Assembly: GCF_014252955.1 (NCBI RefSeq)
Contig: NZ_JACMIA010000001.1
Span: 2,812,258-2,876,257 of the forward strand
Direction of reading: 5' to 3'
DNA: 64,000 bases
Source of the DNA: Stappia sp. 28M-7
Lineage (GTDB): Bacteria > Pseudomonadota > Alphaproteobacteria > Rhizobiales > Stappiaceae
Below, piece after piece: positions 35,039-44,900 of the stretch. Under the pieces are notes generated by a model, which was not told the DNA's origin, ran no database searches, and worked only from the letters and a program-made list of their open reading frames with translations. How positions within the stretch are numbered: the first letter of the stretch is position 1; every line of letters begins with the position of its first letter. The translations under genes were made by a program, and so were the position numbers.

Positions 35039-35536
35039 TCACAGCATCAGCTTGTAGCCGACATGCGAGGGCTGGTAGCCCAGCGCCCGGTAGAAGTCGT
35101 GCGCGCCCTCCCGCTCGCGGTTGGAGGTGAGCTGCAGCAGCACGCAGCCGCAGTCGCGCGCCCTCGCCTCCGCAAAGCGCATCATCGCCCGGCCGATGCC
35201 ACATCCGCGCAGCTCCGGGTCCACATGCACGCTCTCCACCTGGGCACGCGGGCGCCCGCCGAAGGACAGCCCGTCGATGATCGTCAGCTCGAACATGCCG
35301 GCGATGCGCCCGGCCTCCATGCCCGGCAGGCGCGCCACATGCAGGACGCTGGCCCCACCCGCCACCATGCGGCGGAACGCGGCGACATAAGGCGCCAGAT
35401 CCTCCGCCTCCTGCCCGACGCGCGCGCCGGCCGCATTGGCGCTCATCAAGGCGACGCAGGCGCCCAGGTCGTCCTCGCCCGCAGGCGCGATATGAAGGCC
35501 TTGAAGCTCCGACTCGAACATCCCGCCCTTAGTCAT
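35039..35536 (-). CDS. GNAT-family N-acetyltransferase
   Basis: The 165-residue enzyme has the acetyl-CoA loop [20 protein letters not shown] (motif A, RxxGIGRA; about residues 99-118) and the C-terminal [20 protein letters not shown] (motif B). It transfers an acetyl group to an unknown amine. The start ATG 35536 overlaps the stop of the upstream TerC-family gene by 8 nt, so the two are coupled; longer frames would run deeper into that gene. Confidence 0.85.
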   Translation of the reverse strand: MTKGGMFESELQGLHIAPAGEDDLGACVALMSANAAGARVGQEAEDLAPYVAAFRRMVAGGASVLHVARLPGMEAGRIAGMFELTIIDGLSFGGRPRAQVESVHVDPELRGCGIGRAMMRFAEARARDCGCVLLQLTSNREREGAHDFYRALGYQPSHVGYKLML

Positions 35537-37094
35537 GCGGTGCCGCCCGGGTGTCCAGCGGCGAGATCCGCACCCTGCCGATGGCACGCTTTTCCAGCGA
35601 CATCACCTCGAAGCGCAGGTCTCCGGCCTCCAGCACGTCGCCGACCTTCGGCAGGTGCCCCAGCTGCGACAGGATATATCCGGCGAGCGTGGAGTAGCGG
35701 TTGGCCTCGTCGACGAGATCGCGGCCGATGGCGACGCTGAGCTGGCGGATGTCGATGAAGGCATCCACCGTCCACGAGCCGTCCTCCTGCTGCTGCAGCG
35801 CGGCTGCCTCCTCGTCCATGTCGGGGAACTCGCCGGCGATCGCTTCCAGCACGTCGGTGGGCGTGGCGATGCCTTCCAGCGAGCCGTATTCGTCGATCAC
35901 CATCGCCATCTGCACCGGCGAACGGCGCAGCAGCTCCATCACCGTCAGCACGTCGGTCATCTCGTGCACGACGCCCGGCTGGCGCATCAGCTGCGCCCAG
36001 TCGATCGCCTCGCCGCCGATCACCGCGTTCAGCAGATCCTTGGTCAGAGCCACGCCGACGAACTCGTCGACGCTGCCGCGCGCCAGCACCACGCGCCCGT
36101 GGGTGAGCCGGCGGATCGCCCCGCGCAGCTCCTCGTCCGGCTTGTCCAGGTCCAGCCATTCCAGCTCGTTGGACGGCGTCATGATCGAGCTGACCGGGCG
36201 CTGGCCGAGCCCCAGCACGCCGCGGATCATGTCCTGCTCTTCGGGCTTGAACAATTCGCCCAGGGCCGCCTGCTCGGCGATCACGTCGACCGTCTCGCCC
36301 AGCGGCTGCTCGCCGACCCTGCCGCCGAGCAAGCGCAGCACCGCCTCGGAGGTGCGCTCACGCAGGTTTCCGGAAACGACCATCTGCTCGCGGTTGTGGC
36401 GGCCGACCTGGTTGAACGCCTCGATCAGCACCGAGAAGCCGATGGCGGCATAGAGATAGCCCTTCGGGATATGCTGGCCAAAGCCTTCCACCACCAGGCT
36501 GAAGCCGATCATCAGCAGGAAGCCCAGGCACAGGATCACCACGGTCGGATGCTTGGAGACGAAGGCCATCAGCGGCTTGGAGGCGATCATCATCACCGCC
36601 ATGGCGATACACACGGCCGCGATCATCACCCACAGATTGTTGACCATGCCGACGGCGGTGATGACGCTGTCGAGCGAGAACACCGCATCCAGCACGACGA
36701 TCTGCACGATCACCTGCCAGAACACCGCGTGGACGATCTTGCCGCTCTTGTGGCCATGCGCGCCCTCGAGGCGCTCGTGCAGCTCCATCGTGCCCTTGAA
36801 CAGCAGGAACACGCCGCCGATGATCAGGATCAGGTCGCGCCCGGAGAAGGAGAAGCCGCCCAGCGAGAACAGCGGGTTGGTCAGCGTCACGATCCAGGAA
36901 ATCGAGAACAGCAGCGCGATGCGCATGAAGAGCGCCAGCGACAGGCCGATCAGGCGCGCCTTGTTGCGCTGTTCGGGCGGCAGCTTGTCGGCCAGGATGG
37001 CGATGAACACGAGGTTGTCGATGCCGAGTACAACCTCGAGCAAAACCAGGGTGACAAGCCCGATCCAGATGTTCGGATCTGCCAGGAATTCCAT
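35529..37094 (-). CDS. TerC-family membrane protein with CBS and CorC/HlyC domains (YoaE/YegH-like)
   Basis: The 521-residue inner-membrane protein starts with a TerC transporter domain: [20 protein letters not shown] (about residues 17-36) and a second acidic repeat [19 protein letters not shown] (about 133-151), with about seven helices. A cytoplasmic CBS pair follows (about 300-425, [19 protein letters not shown]) and then a CorC_HlyC domain at the end ([17 protein letters not shown]). E. coli YoaE and YegH share this layout. TerC-type proteins are linked to manganese export or metallation of secreted enzymes, so metal handling is the likely role. Confidence 0.9.
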   Translation of the reverse strand: MEFLADPNIWIGLVTLVLLEVVLGIDNLVFIAILADKLPPEQRNKARLIGLSLALFMRIALLFSISWIVTLTNPLFSLGGFSFSGRDLILIIGGVFLLFKGTMELHERLEGAHGHKSGKIVHAVFWQVIVQIVVLDAVFSLDSVITAVGMVNNLWVMIAAVCIAMAVMMIASKPLMAFVSKHPTVVILCLGFLLMIGFSLVVEGFGQHIPKGYLYAAIGFSVLIEAFNQVGRHNREQMVVSGNLRERTSEAVLRLLGGRVGEQPLGETVDVIAEQAALGELFKPEEQDMIRGVLGLGQRPVSSIMTPSNELEWLDLDKPDEELRGAIRRLTHGRVVLARGSVDEFVGVALTKDLLNAVIGGEAIDWAQLMRQPGVVHEMTDVLTVMELLRRSPVQMAMVIDEYGSLEGIATPTDVLEAIAGEFPDMDEEAAALQQQEDGSWTVDAFIDIRQLSVAIGRDLVDEANRYSTLAGYILSQLGHLPKVGDVLEAGDLRFEVMSLEKRAIGRVRISPLDTRAAPHD

Positions 37095-37448
37095 ATCGAA
37101 CCTTTCCTAATGGCGACGGCGCAGGCGCGCGCAAGACCCGCCGTGCCGGACCTGTCGGCAAGCGGGTGCGGGCATTGGGCCTGCGAAAACGGGAATGGAA
37201 GCGGAAACGCGGAGCCGCCGGACGCACATCGCCAACGGCTCCCGGGAAAGTCGGTCGCGTGCGTCCGTGCTGTCGCCGTCGGCCGCCATGGAATTGTCCG
37301 CCCCTCCTTAGCGCGCCGGGACGTGCCCGCGCGCTGCCTCTGCAGCCTAGCATGGCCGTTGCAGCGGTCAAGAAACGCACCAGACGGCCGGATGTTCCAT
37401 TCCGAGGCGACCGGCAGGCGCCCGCAGCGCATCACGGGAGGGGCAGCC
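37095..37448. other. Intergenic gap upstream of the TerC gene
   Basis: 354 nt of GC-rich DNA between the btaB stop and the TerC-family start, both on the minus strand. It must hold the TerC promoter. No coding frame, hairpin terminator or RNA gene is convincing here. Confidence 0.4.
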
Positions 37449-38126
37449 TTACGCCTCCAGCCGCCCGATCACCGCGTAACCGCCATGCAGCCGGCGGAAC
37501 GAGGCCCGTGCCCCGTGCGCCTGCGCGCAGGCTTCCAGCGCCGCCCCCAGATCCGCCCGCGGCGCGACGTGGAAGGCGGACAGCCAAGCGCGGAACGGCG
37601 CGCGCACCAAGCCCGGCCAGGCCTCCATCGTGCCGAAGTCGACCAGATGCAGCCGGCCGCCGGGGGCCAGCGCGCCGGCGCCGGCCATGAGCGCCTCGCG
37701 CCAGGGCGGGATCATCGATAGGCTGTAGGAGAAGAACACCCGGTCGAAGCGCTCGACGCCGAACAGCGCCGCCGTGTCGAACGCCGTCGCGTCGCCTTGC
37801 GCGACGCTGATCCGGTCATCAAGCCCCGCGCGGCGGATCGAGCCGCGCGCGCTCTCCAGCATCTGCTGCGAGATGTCGATGCCGAAGAAGCGCGCCTGCG
37901 GGTGCCGGCGGGCGGCCAGCACCAGATTGCGCGCCGTGCCGCAGCCCAGCTCCAGCACCGTGCCGCCCGGCAGCGGGGCGAGATCGTCGATCAGCCGGTC
38001 GCGGCCGAGCAGATAGTATTTGCGCGTCGCGTCATAGACATGCCGCTGCCAGCGGTAGATGCCGTCCATCAGCTCCGCGCCGCCGGAGGCCCGTGCGCCT
38101 GTCTCCGGCTCGCCCCGCGCACTCAT
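37449..38126 (-). CDS. btaB: BtaB-like SAM-dependent N-methyltransferase (betaine lipid synthesis)
   Basis: A 225-residue class I methyltransferase with motif I VLELGCGTARNLVLAA (about residues 57-72), motif II FFGIDISQQMLESA and the post-motif region FDRVFFSYSLSMIPPW. Its start overlaps the stop of the DUF3419/BtaA gene by 4 nt. In Rhodobacter and rhizobia the btaA-btaB pair makes diacylglyceryl-trimethylhomoserine, with BtaB adding three methyl groups to the homoserine amine. The N-terminal IYRWQRHVYDATRKYYLLGR matches BtaB proteins. Assignment rests on sequence plus coupling. Confidence 0.87.
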   Translation of the reverse strand: MSARGEPETGARASGGAELMDGIYRWQRHVYDATRKYYLLGRDRLIDDLAPLPGGTVLELGCGTARNLVLAARRHPQARFFGIDISQQMLESARGSIRRAGLDDRISVAQGDATAFDTAALFGVERFDRVFFSYSLSMIPPWREALMAGAGALAPGGRLHLVDFGTMEAWPGLVRAPFRAWLSAFHVAPRADLGAALEACAQAHGARASFRRLHGGYAVIGRLEA

Positions 38127-39388
38127 GCCGCGCCGCGGATATAGAGGTGGAAGCCGCCATAGATCGACGAACGGTCCATGTAGCCGAGCTTGCGCGAGCG
38201 CTCCGCATCGTAGCGCCACTGCCCCAGGATTTCCGGCGCGACGCGGCCCGGCAGCAGGCTGGGCTCGGCCGCCGTGCGGAAGACGACGCGCGCGCCCGGA
38301 CGGGCCGTGCGGGTGATCTCCGACCATAGGGCGTTGAGCGCGGCGTTGGTCATCCAGTCCTGCGCATCGAGCAGGACGTAGCGGTCGACGCTGCCCCCCT
38401 CCTGCGCGGCCAGATAGTCGGTGAAGGAGCGGTTGACCACGCGCACCCGGTCGGCGCGGGCGCGGATCGCCTCGAAGTGGTCCCGCCGCAGATAGGGCGG
38501 CAGCGGGCCGGCCTCGTCATTGGCGTAGCCGCGGCCGAAGGCCTGCCAGGCGAAGTAGTTTTCCGAAAGCGGGAAGTCGCAGGCCAGCCGCTCCAGCCGC
38601 TCGCGCAGCACCGCCGCCATGCCGCCGGGGCCGCTGCCGGCCAGCGCCTCGTACTGCGCCGGCGGAATGCCGAGCCCGTAGAGCGACACGCGCTTCGACG
38701 TCGCCCAGCGGACCATCCGCTTGTCGAACAACGGCGCCAGCGCCTTGTCGAAATAGGTGCGCTGCTCCTCCAGCGATCGGGCGCGCAGCATGTCTTTGGG
38801 ATCGATGCCATAGGCGCGGGCGACGAAATGGCCGGCGCCGATGAAATAGCCGAGCAGCCCGTGGTGGTAGAGGTCGCGGGCGAAAAGGGTGATGCGCTTG
38901 CGCCCGGTCAGGCCGCGCTTTTCCCAGTAGTCGCGGGTTTCCGGGTCGAGCCGCTCGCGCAGGAAGCGGTTGTAGGCCTCGACATTGCCCTTCTCGTCCG
39001 CCTTACCGAAGAAGCGGTAGAAGTCGTCATGCCCCGGCAGATGCTTGACGGCGGCGAGCTTCAGCCGGGTCAGCGCCACATGCGCGCGGTTGAGGTCGAC
39101 AGCGGTGATGCTGGCCGGATCGGCCGTCAGGTAGGACAGGACGTTGCAGCCGCCCGAGGCGATGGTCACCACCTTGTGGTCGCGGCCGATCTCCAGCGCG
39201 TCCATGTCGATCTCGGGGTCTTCCCAGATCTGCGGATAGACCAGCCCCTGGAAGGCCAGGGTGAAGAGCCGCTCCAGCGCGCCCTCGCCCGACAGGGCCT
39301 TGTTGCGATGCACCGCCCGGCCGAGCAGAGCGCCCCGCCCCGCATTGACCGACTTCGTGTTCGACGCCTGACCCGACAGCATGGCCAC
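38123..39388 (-). CDS. btaA: BtaA: SAM:diacylglycerol 3-amino-3-carboxypropyltransferase (DUF3419)
   Basis: The 421-residue protein is a DUF3419/BtaA enzyme. QGLVYPQIWEDPEIDM (about residues 48-63), then the SAM-binding TIASGGCNVLSYL and ITAVDLNRAHVALTRLKL (about 95-112), and near the end RYVLLDAQDWMTN are diagnostic. It transfers the aminocarboxypropyl group of SAM to diacylglycerol, giving diacylglyceryl-homoserine, the first step of betaine lipid (DGTS) formation, used to replace phospholipids under phosphate limitation. It is first in a two-gene operon with btaB. No PhoB box could be fixed by eye. Confidence 0.9.
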   Translation of the reverse strand: MAMLSGQASNTKSVNAGRGALLGRAVHRNKALSGEGALERLFTLAFQGLVYPQIWEDPEIDMDALEIGRDHKVVTIASGGCNVLSYLTADPASITAVDLNRAHVALTRLKLAAVKHLPGHDDFYRFFGKADEKGNVEAYNRFLRERLDPETRDYWEKRGLTGRKRITLFARDLYHHGLLGYFIGAGHFVARAYGIDPKDMLRARSLEEQRTYFDKALAPLFDKRMVRWATSKRVSLYGLGIPPAQYEALAGSGPGGMAAVLRERLERLACDFPLSENYFAWQAFGRGYANDEAGPLPPYLRRDHFEAIRARADRVRVVNRSFTDYLAAQEGGSVDRYVLLDAQDWMTNAALNALWSEITRTARPGARVVFRTAAEPSLLPGRVAPEILGQWRYDAERSRKLGYMDRSSIYGGFHLYIRGAA

Positions 39389-39542
39389 CTCCGACTCTCC
39401 TCAAGTTGCCTTGAAGTGAGCCGGGTAAGCCGTTCTCGTTACGGGATGATGACAGGGCGGTGCGCGCGGGCGTCATGCCGGCTGCAGGCAAGGCCGGGAT
39501 GACATCCTGTGGGTGGCGCGCCGACCTCGCATCCCCTCAGCC

Positions 39543-39594
39543 GTCACCCCGGGCAAGCGAAGCGCGACCCGGGGCCCATTGGCTGCCAGAGCGA
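39543..39594 (+). repeat. Dispersed intergenic repeat, copy 1
   Basis: About 52 nt (GTCACCCCGGGCAAGCG... to ...CCCATTGGCTGCCAGAG). Nearly identical, in reverse orientation, to 57283-57333 and partly matching 56672-56723. It lies just after gatB. Confidence 0.75.
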
Positions 39595-39606
39595 AGCCGC
39601 CCCGCC

Positions 39607-41091
39607 CTACTCGATGCCGATCTTCGCCTTGAGCAGGTCGTTGACCGCCTGCGGGTTGGCCTTGCCGCCGGTCGCCTTCATCACCTGGCCGACGAACCAG
39701 CCGAGAAGACCGGGCTTGGCGCGCGCCTGCTCGACCTTGTCCGGGTTGGCGGCGATGATCTTGTCGACCTCGGCCTCGATGGCGCCGAGATCCGTCACCT
39801 GGCGCATGCCGCGCGCCTCGACGATCGCAGCCGGGTCGCCGCCCTCGCTCCAGACGATCTCGAACAGGTCCTTGGCGATCTTGCCGGAAATCGTCCCGTC
39901 GACCACCAGATCGACGATGCCGCCGAGCTGGCCGGCGGAGACCGGGCTTTCGCTCAGCTCCAGCCCTTCCTTGTTGATCCGGCCGAACAGCTCGTTGATC
40001 ACCCAGTTGGCCGACAGCTTGGCATCGCGCCCCTTGGCGACCTCCTCGAAGAAGTCGGCCGAGGCCTTTTCCGCCACCAGGATGTCGGCGTCATAGGCGG
40101 TGAGCCCGTAATCGGCGATGAAGCGTGCCTTCTTGTCGTCCGGCAGCTCCGGCAGGTCGACGGCGAGCGCGTCGACATAAGCCTGGTCGAACTCCAGCGG
40201 CAGCAGGTCCGGATCGGGGAAATAGCGGTAGTCGTGCGCCTCCTCCTTGGAGCGCATGGAGCGGGTCTCGCCCTTGACCGGATCGAACAGGCGCGTCTCC
40301 TGGTCGATGCTGCCGCCGTCCTCCAGGATGCCGATCTGGCGGCGGGCCTCATACTCGATGGCCTGGCCGACGAAGCGGATGGAGTTGACGTTCTTGATCT
40401 CGCAGCGCGTGCCGAAGGCTCCGCCCGGCGCGCGCACCGAGACGTTGACGTCGGCGCGCATCGAGCCCTGGTCCATGTTGCCGTCGCAGGTGCCCAGATA
40501 CCGCAGGATGGTGCGCAGCTTGGTCAGATAGGCCTTCGCCTCGTCGGCGCAGCGCAGGTCCGGCTTGGAGACGATCTCCATCAGCGCGACGCCCGAGCGG
40601 TTGAGATCGACGAAGGACATGGTCGGGTGCTGGTCGTGCAGCGACTTGCCGGCGTCCTGCTCCAGATGCAGCCGCTCGACGCCCACCGTCACCTGCTCGC
40701 CGCCGGGCATGTCGAGCAGGACCTCGCCCTCGCCGACGATCGGCTGCTTGAACTGGGAGATCTGGTAGCCCTGCGGCAGGTCCGGATAGAAGTAGTTCTT
40801 GCGGTCGAACACGGACTTGAGGTTGATCTGCGCCTTGAGGCCAAGGCCCGTGCGGATCGCCTGCTTGACGCATTCCTCGTTGATCACCGGCAGCATGCCC
40901 GGCATCGCCGCATCGACGAGGCTGACATTGGCGTTCGGATCCTTGCCGAACTCGGTCGAGGCGCCGGAAAACAGCTTGGCATTCGAGGTGACCTGGGCAT
41001 GCACCTCCATGCCGATCACGATTTCCCAGTCGCCCGTGGCGCCCTTGATGAACTTCTTGGGATCGGGGGTGCGGGTGTCGACGATGCTCAT
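39607..41091 (-). CDS. gatB: Aspartyl/glutamyl-tRNA(Asn/Gln) amidotransferase subunit B
   Basis: The 494-residue GatB opens [20 protein letters not shown] (about residues 22-41), contains the signature [25 protein letters not shown] (split: [15 protein letters not shown] at about 136-150), [20 protein letters not shown] (about 284-303) and the C-terminal YqeY-like tail domain. With GatA and GatC it converts misacylated Glu-tRNA(Gln) or Asp-tRNA(Asn) to the correct amide; GatB is the kinase/tRNA-binding part. gatA and gatC lie about 13 kb away, so the genes are split, as in many alphaproteobacteria. Confidence 0.96.
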   Translation of the reverse strand: MSIVDTRTPDPKKFIKGATGDWEIVIGMEVHAQVTSNAKLFSGASTEFGKDPNANVSLVDAAMPGMLPVINEECVKQAIRTGLGLKAQINLKSVFDRKNYFYPDLPQGYQISQFKQPIVGEGEVLLDMPGGEQVTVGVERLHLEQDAGKSLHDQHPTMSFVDLNRSGVALMEIVSKPDLRCADEAKAYLTKLRTILRYLGTCDGNMDQGSMRADVNVSVRAPGGAFGTRCEIKNVNSIRFVGQAIEYEARRQIGILEDGGSIDQETRLFDPVKGETRSMRSKEEAHDYRYFPDPDLLPLEFDQAYVDALAVDLPELPDDKKARFIADYGLTAYDADILVAEKASADFFEEVAKGRDAKLSANWVINELFGRINKEGLELSESPVSAGQLGGIVDLVVDGTISGKIAKDLFEIVWSEGGDPAAIVEARGMRQVTDLGAIEAEVDKIIAANPDKVEQARAKPGLLGWFVGQVMKATGGKANPQAVNDLLKAKIGIE

Positions 41092-41253
41092 GCCGTGGAA
41101 GTCCTGCCCGTTGTGTCGTGCCTGTCGCCCGCCCCCTCAAAGCCCCGCGCGCACGCGCGAAAACCACAGCCTGGGGCGGACTTGTCCTGAACGCGTGCCG
41201 CGCGCGCGGAAACGCACGCCAGAACGCTCGAGTGTGTGGGTAGTGGGTCTTTG

Positions 41254-41274
41254 CCCTCCCCGCAAGGGGGGAGG
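41254..41274. repeat. GC hairpin between gatB and the AT-rich insert
   Basis: CCCTCCCC-GCAA-GGGGGGAGG forms a strong stem-loop, of a kind repeated in rhizobial intergenic DNA. It lies at the point where GC content falls, and may be a terminator or a repeat element. Confidence 0.5.
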
Positions 41275-41377
41275 TGGGGGATGGGGAGGCATTCAACACG
41301 GGTCGCGGGGCCAAATCAACACCCCAACTAAGCGCAGCCGCGCGATACGCTCAACTCAAACACGAGAAAACGTCCAT

Positions 41378-41965
41378 TTATTCATCGCCTGACTTCACTA
41401 CTCGTCCGTACCCCTCGGGCAATATCATCTCGCGCGGGTCTGCTTGCGCTTTCTTTTCTGCATTTTCATTTTGATTTCTACGAGTTATCGCTTTCATCGC
41501 CATATCACTGTTCAGATCAAGCAGGCTCAAAACTCCTTTCACAAAGGGAATGGTCCGAAAAACAGCCAAAGCCCCAGAAAAATATAAGACACTTGGAATA
41601 AACCAGCTGAGGTCCACTGGACCAAATCCCTCCCAGGTCACAACCACAAGATTCCAATCAAGAGCCTTTCCAGCAATCAAAGAAAAAACAGCAATAAAAT
41701 CTAAACAAAGCAAAGAAACCCAAAATTGCATCTGGCGCCTCAGCGCTTTGTGGTAGCGTTTAGCATCTTCGAGCTCCAGCCCGTCCGGCTTTATAATTCC
41801 GGCGGTAAATATCATAGCAGGAAGAATAACAGCAGATTGGATACTAAAAAAAGCCATAAGTTCTGTCGTAATGTTTTTTACAGAGTTGTAAGGCAAAAAA
41901 TACACACCCGCCGTGGACGCCACTAGCGACAAAAAGAAATCCCATCTTCTTACCAAGAACCTCAT
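41378..41965 (-). CDS. Four-helix membrane protein (candidate RexB-like partner)
   Basis: The 195-residue product has four hydrophobic segments: about 10-26 (FFLSLVASTAGVYFLPY), 37-59 (LMAFFSIQSAVILPAMIF), 83-100 (FWVSLLCLDFIAVFSLIA) and 120-142 (WFIPSVLYFSGALAVF), followed by a charged C-terminal tail. I do not recognise a named family. It follows the next gene (on the minus strand, upstream in the operon) by 13 nt and shares its low GC content. A soluble sensor with a four-helix membrane partner recalls lambda RexA/RexB, so a membrane effector role is a hypothesis. Confidence 0.6.
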   Translation of the reverse strand: MRFLVRRWDFFLSLVASTAGVYFLPYNSVKNITTELMAFFSIQSAVILPAMIFTAGIIKPDGLELEDAKRYHKALRRQMQFWVSLLCLDFIAVFSLIAGKALDWNLVVVTWEGFGPVDLSWFIPSVLYFSGALAVFRTIPFVKGVLSLLDLNSDMAMKAITRRNQNENAEKKAQADPREMILPEGYGRVVKSGDE

Positions 41966-41978
41966 TAAAAAAGCGTCC

Positions 41979-42983
41979 CTAAGCGTTTATTTTGCCGTTG
42001 GCGACAAAATATTCGTAAGCGGATCTCAGTTTCTCGCGAACATCGTTCGCATCGAGCAGGCTACCCGAGCAGAGGACCCGCACAGGATAACTCAATCGGA
42101 TATCCTTTCCCGTCATCTTACCATGCCTGCCAATCGCGGTGATTTCTCCTTCAGGCAAATGTCGCAACGCCTGCTGCATGGGCGCGCGGCTAACGCGACG
42201 CTTTTTAGTCTTGTATCCGATATGCACAGAGACATCTAAGTCCGCGCCCTCAGGTATATTTTCTAGTAAAGTTTGGACGTCGGCCTCATTGCTCATTATC
42301 GCCCGCAGCACCGCCATAGCGCGCTCCCCCCATGAGCGACGTGCACCTACATCAACTCGCTGGTCCACCTCCTGTTCGGTGGGGGGGGCTTGCGGGTGCG
42401 TAGCAGGCGCAGCTTCAACAACACCCGTACCGCCAACGATTATATGACTTATATCATCTAAATCCCCCCCAACCTCATCGCCATCAAATTTGGCCGTCAG
42501 TATTACTTGGCCGTTGGCTTGCATTTGGGTCGTACGCTCTTTCAAAAGCCAAGTTAAATACTGCTCCAAATTTTTAGTTGAAAGAGAACGGCTCTGGATA
42601 GTCAAAACATGATTGCCGATGATCATCCAGTACATCATCGAATGAATGTACTCTCTTCCAGCCGGAGGAGGTTGCTGCTCCACAGTAAGCATCGGCACAT
42701 CAGGCTCATTTCGAAGCAAAGCCTGCATGTATCCGCTTGTATAGACGGTCAAATCACCAAAAAAGCTGATATTATCATCATGATAGATGTTCATTAACAA
42801 CGTATCTGAAGCATCTGGCGGTACAGCCCATGCCCTTCTATTCCAATGCTCCGATAACGGGCCACCATCATAACGGTCGTTCATCGCTCGTCGCACCCGA
42901 GCTTCTAGAGTGGCTCCGCCTAACGCACCTGTAGGGTCATCCATTCGGCGATAGTGAACGGTTAGCGACTTACGAGAAACCAT
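41979..42983 (-). CDS. Soluble protein of an AT-rich two-gene module (candidate RexA-like)
   Basis: The 334-residue protein has no signal peptide or membrane segment. It has an N-terminal mixed domain (LLMNIYHDDNISFFGDL; YIHSMMYWMIIGNHVLTIQS), a linker rich in P, A and E (about 190-215) and a C-terminal domain (VLRAIMSNEADVQTLLENIP; LDVSVHIGYKTKKRRVSRAP). By eye the order of elements is like lambda RexA (TSDLTDFLI-like then IGRTTVKVEA-like segments), but this is weak. ATG 42983 has AGAGG at 8 nt; a TTG 42989 is also in frame. Its low GC and the membrane partner downstream suggest an acquired module. Confidence 0.6.
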   Translation of the reverse strand: MVSRKSLTVHYRRMDDPTGALGGATLEARVRRAMNDRYDGGPLSEHWNRRAWAVPPDASDTLLMNIYHDDNISFFGDLTVYTSGYMQALLRNEPDVPMLTVEQQPPPAGREYIHSMMYWMIIGNHVLTIQSRSLSTKNLEQYLTWLLKERTTQMQANGQVILTAKFDGDEVGGDLDDISHIIVGGTGVVEAAPATHPQAPPTEQEVDQRVDVGARRSWGERAMAVLRAIMSNEADVQTLLENIPEGADLDVSVHIGYKTKKRRVSRAPMQQALRHLPEGEITAIGRHGKMTGKDIRLSYPVRVLCSGSLLDANDVREKLRSAYEYFVANGKINA

Positions 42984-43096
42984 GCTCAAAACCTCTATGC
43001 TTTTGCCTCTAAAATTTTAATTTACAGAAAACTTCACCAAATTTAGCGCGCGCACTTTGTCACCTAAATTTCGATATTTTTCTCTATATATTATAT

Positions 43097-43249
43097 TTAC
43101 TTTTCATCCTCCGGACGAGAACCTGAGGTCTCCCGCTCAATCTTTATCCGGCGAGCCCGCCTCACCGCCTCCGCCGTGACCTGCTCGCAGATGCCCTCGT
43201 CGCGCAGGAAGCTCTCGAAGCTTTCGCCGATATGCGGATTGTCGTTCAT
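43097..43249 (-). CDS. Small antitoxin-like/HTH-associated protein, partner missing
   Basis: A 50-residue protein that starts MNDNPHIGESFESFLRDEGI. NPHIGSSFDDFL-type sequences are common in small alphaproteobacterial regulators paired with RelE/Gp49-like toxins. Here the helix-turn-helix part is short and the tail is RARRIKIERETSGSRPEDEK. ATG 43249 is preferred because GGGAGG lies about 9 nt upstream. No toxin gene is adjacent, so it is an orphan or remnant. Confidence 0.55.
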   Translation of the reverse strand: MNDNPHIGESFESFLRDEGICEQVTAEAVRRARRIKIERETSGSRPEDEK

Positions 43250-43382
43250 GGCGATGACCTCCCAGTCTTCGCCCAAGACTAGCGCAAGTCGGCGGCCGCC
43301 CGCCACTCTTGAGTGGCGTCGCGCCCTCGGAATGAAGCGCAGGACGTCGGCGTCCGCTGGAGCGGATTGAGGCCCCTCCCCT

Positions 43383-44411
43383 TCACGCCGCTGCGCTGGC
43401 CGTGCGGGCCTGGCGGAACGAGACGAGCCGGCGGGTGTCCTCGTCCCACAGGACGAGCTTCACGCAGCCGAAACTCTGGCGCAGGGTGATGCGGTTCATG
43501 TCGCGCAGTTCGGGGAAGTCGCGCATCACCTCGCCGAGGCGATAGAACGGGATCTTGCTGGACAGGTGATGCACGTGGTGGATGCCGATATTGCCGGTGA
43601 ACCACTGCAGGATCGGCGGCAGGTCGTAATGCGAGCTGCCCTCCAGCGCCGCGGTCTGGTAGTTCCAGTCGCCGCCCGCCGACCAGTGCGTCTCCTCGAA
43701 CTGGTGCTGGACGTAGAACAGCCAGACGCCGGCGGTCGCCGCCATCAGGATGATCAGCCCCTGCACCATCAGGAAAGCCCCCGGCCCCGCCGCCCAGATG
43801 AGCAGCGCGGCCATGGCGGCGATGCACAGGTTGGTAGCGAGCGTCGAGAGCCATGGCTCCAGGCCGCCGCGCATCAATCCGACCGGCAGGCGGTACTGGC
43901 ACACGAACAGCCACGCGGGCCCCAGCCCGAACATCACCAGCGGATGCCGGTAGAGCCGATAGCGCAGCCGCCCGCTCCAGGGCAGCGCCTGGTACTCCCT
44001 GACCGTCAGCGTGTCGATGTCGCCGATGCCGCGCTGATCGAGATTGCCGGTCGAGGCATGGTGGATCGCATGGGTCCGACGCCAGTAGTCGTAGGGCGTG
44101 AAGGTCAGCACACCGAGCGCGCGGCCCGTCCAGTCGTTGAGCCCGCGCCGGGAGAACAGCGAGCCGTGCCCGCAATCGTGCTGCAGCATGAACAGGCGCA
44201 CGAGAAGGCCGGCGGCCGGCACGGTCAGGACGAGGCCCCACCACTGGCCGTGATTCACCAGCACCGCCGCCGCCGCCCACAGGGCCGCGAAGGGCAGCAG
44301 GCTGGCGATGATCTCGAAGACGCTGCGCGCCGTGCTCGGCTTGCGATACTTGGCCAGCGAGGCGTTCCAGGAGCGCGGCTTTTCGGCCGGGCGGCAGTCG
44401 GTGTTCTGCAA
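43383..44411 (-). CDS. Membrane fatty acid desaturase
   Basis: The 342-residue enzyme has the three histidine boxes of membrane desaturases: HDCGH (about residues 78-82), HAIHH (about 114-118) and HHVHH (about 275-279), with an intervening HQFEETHW. These bind the di-iron centre that inserts a double bond into acyl chains using oxygen. Four or so hydrophobic helices are seen (LLPFAALWAAAAVLV; GLVLTVPAAGLLVRLFML; AAMAALLIWAAG; GLIILMAATAGVWLF). The exact position of desaturation is not deducible. Confidence 0.93.
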   Translation of the reverse strand: MQNTDCRPAEKPRSWNASLAKYRKPSTARSVFEIIASLLPFAALWAAAAVLVNHGQWWGLVLTVPAAGLLVRLFMLQHDCGHGSLFSRRGLNDWTGRALGVLTFTPYDYWRRTHAIHHASTGNLDQRGIGDIDTLTVREYQALPWSGRLRYRLYRHPLVMFGLGPAWLFVCQYRLPVGLMRGGLEPWLSTLATNLCIAAMAALLIWAAGPGAFLMVQGLIILMAATAGVWLFYVQHQFEETHWSAGGDWNYQTAALEGSSHYDLPPILQWFTGNIGIHHVHHLSSKIPFYRLGEVMRDFPELRDMNRITLRQSFGCVKLVLWDEDTRRLVSFRQARTASAAA

Positions 44412-44633
44412 TGGCTATCCTATCTGGAAGCGAGCCCTCCCTCGGGATCAGGACCCTAAGGAGGAAATGGGGCAACAACCCGCCTGGAAGACTGTCCGTC
44501 CGCGCAAGGGCGCGGTGCCGCCAGCCGAAGGGAGGGACCTCCCATCTCAGTCCGGGTTTGGCAAGTCAATTCGTCGCCGCGGTCAGCGACAATGCGTCCC
44601 TCGCCGAGCCTTCAACGGCCCTTCAACGGCCCT

Positions 44634-44900
44634 TTAACGCCCCCGGGCCATCAGGATGAAGCGCAGCACGGCGGCGACGGCCTCGTAGAGCTCTATCGGA
44701 ATTTCCCGGTCGAGCTCGATCTGCGACAGGGCCTCGGCAAGGGCCGCGTCCTCTTCCACCGGCACGCCGTGCTCGGCCGCAAGCTCCAGGATGCGGGCGG
44801 CCAGCACGCCGCGCCCCTTGGCCGTGACGCGCGGCGCGCCGGCATGGTCGTAGTGAAGCGCCACCGCCAGCCGGCGGCGCGGGTCCTCGTCCCCGCTCAC
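44634..44900 (-). CDS. FhlB domain protein (FlhB C-terminal-like)
   Basis: The 88-residue protein matches the stand-alone FhlB domain, the cytoplasmic C-terminal part of the flagellar export switch: AVALHYDHAGAPRVTAKGRG (about residues 12-31), GVPVEEDAALAEAL and a terminal REIPIELYEAVAAVLRFI. The autocleavage NPTH sequence of FlhB is absent, as in other stand-alone forms. Its start overlaps the end of the FliK-like gene by 4 nt, so they are coupled and probably act together in flagellar export specificity. Confidence 0.85.
   Translation of the reverse strand: MSGDEDPRRRLAVALHYDHAGAPRVTAKGRGVLAARILELAAEHGVPVEEDAALAEALSQIELDREIPIELYEAVAAVLRFILMARGR

Noticed and set aside
43097-43249. A complete toxin-antitoxin pair with the antitoxin-like gene
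   Set aside because: No toxin-sized gene lies next to it on either side, so only an orphan is supported.
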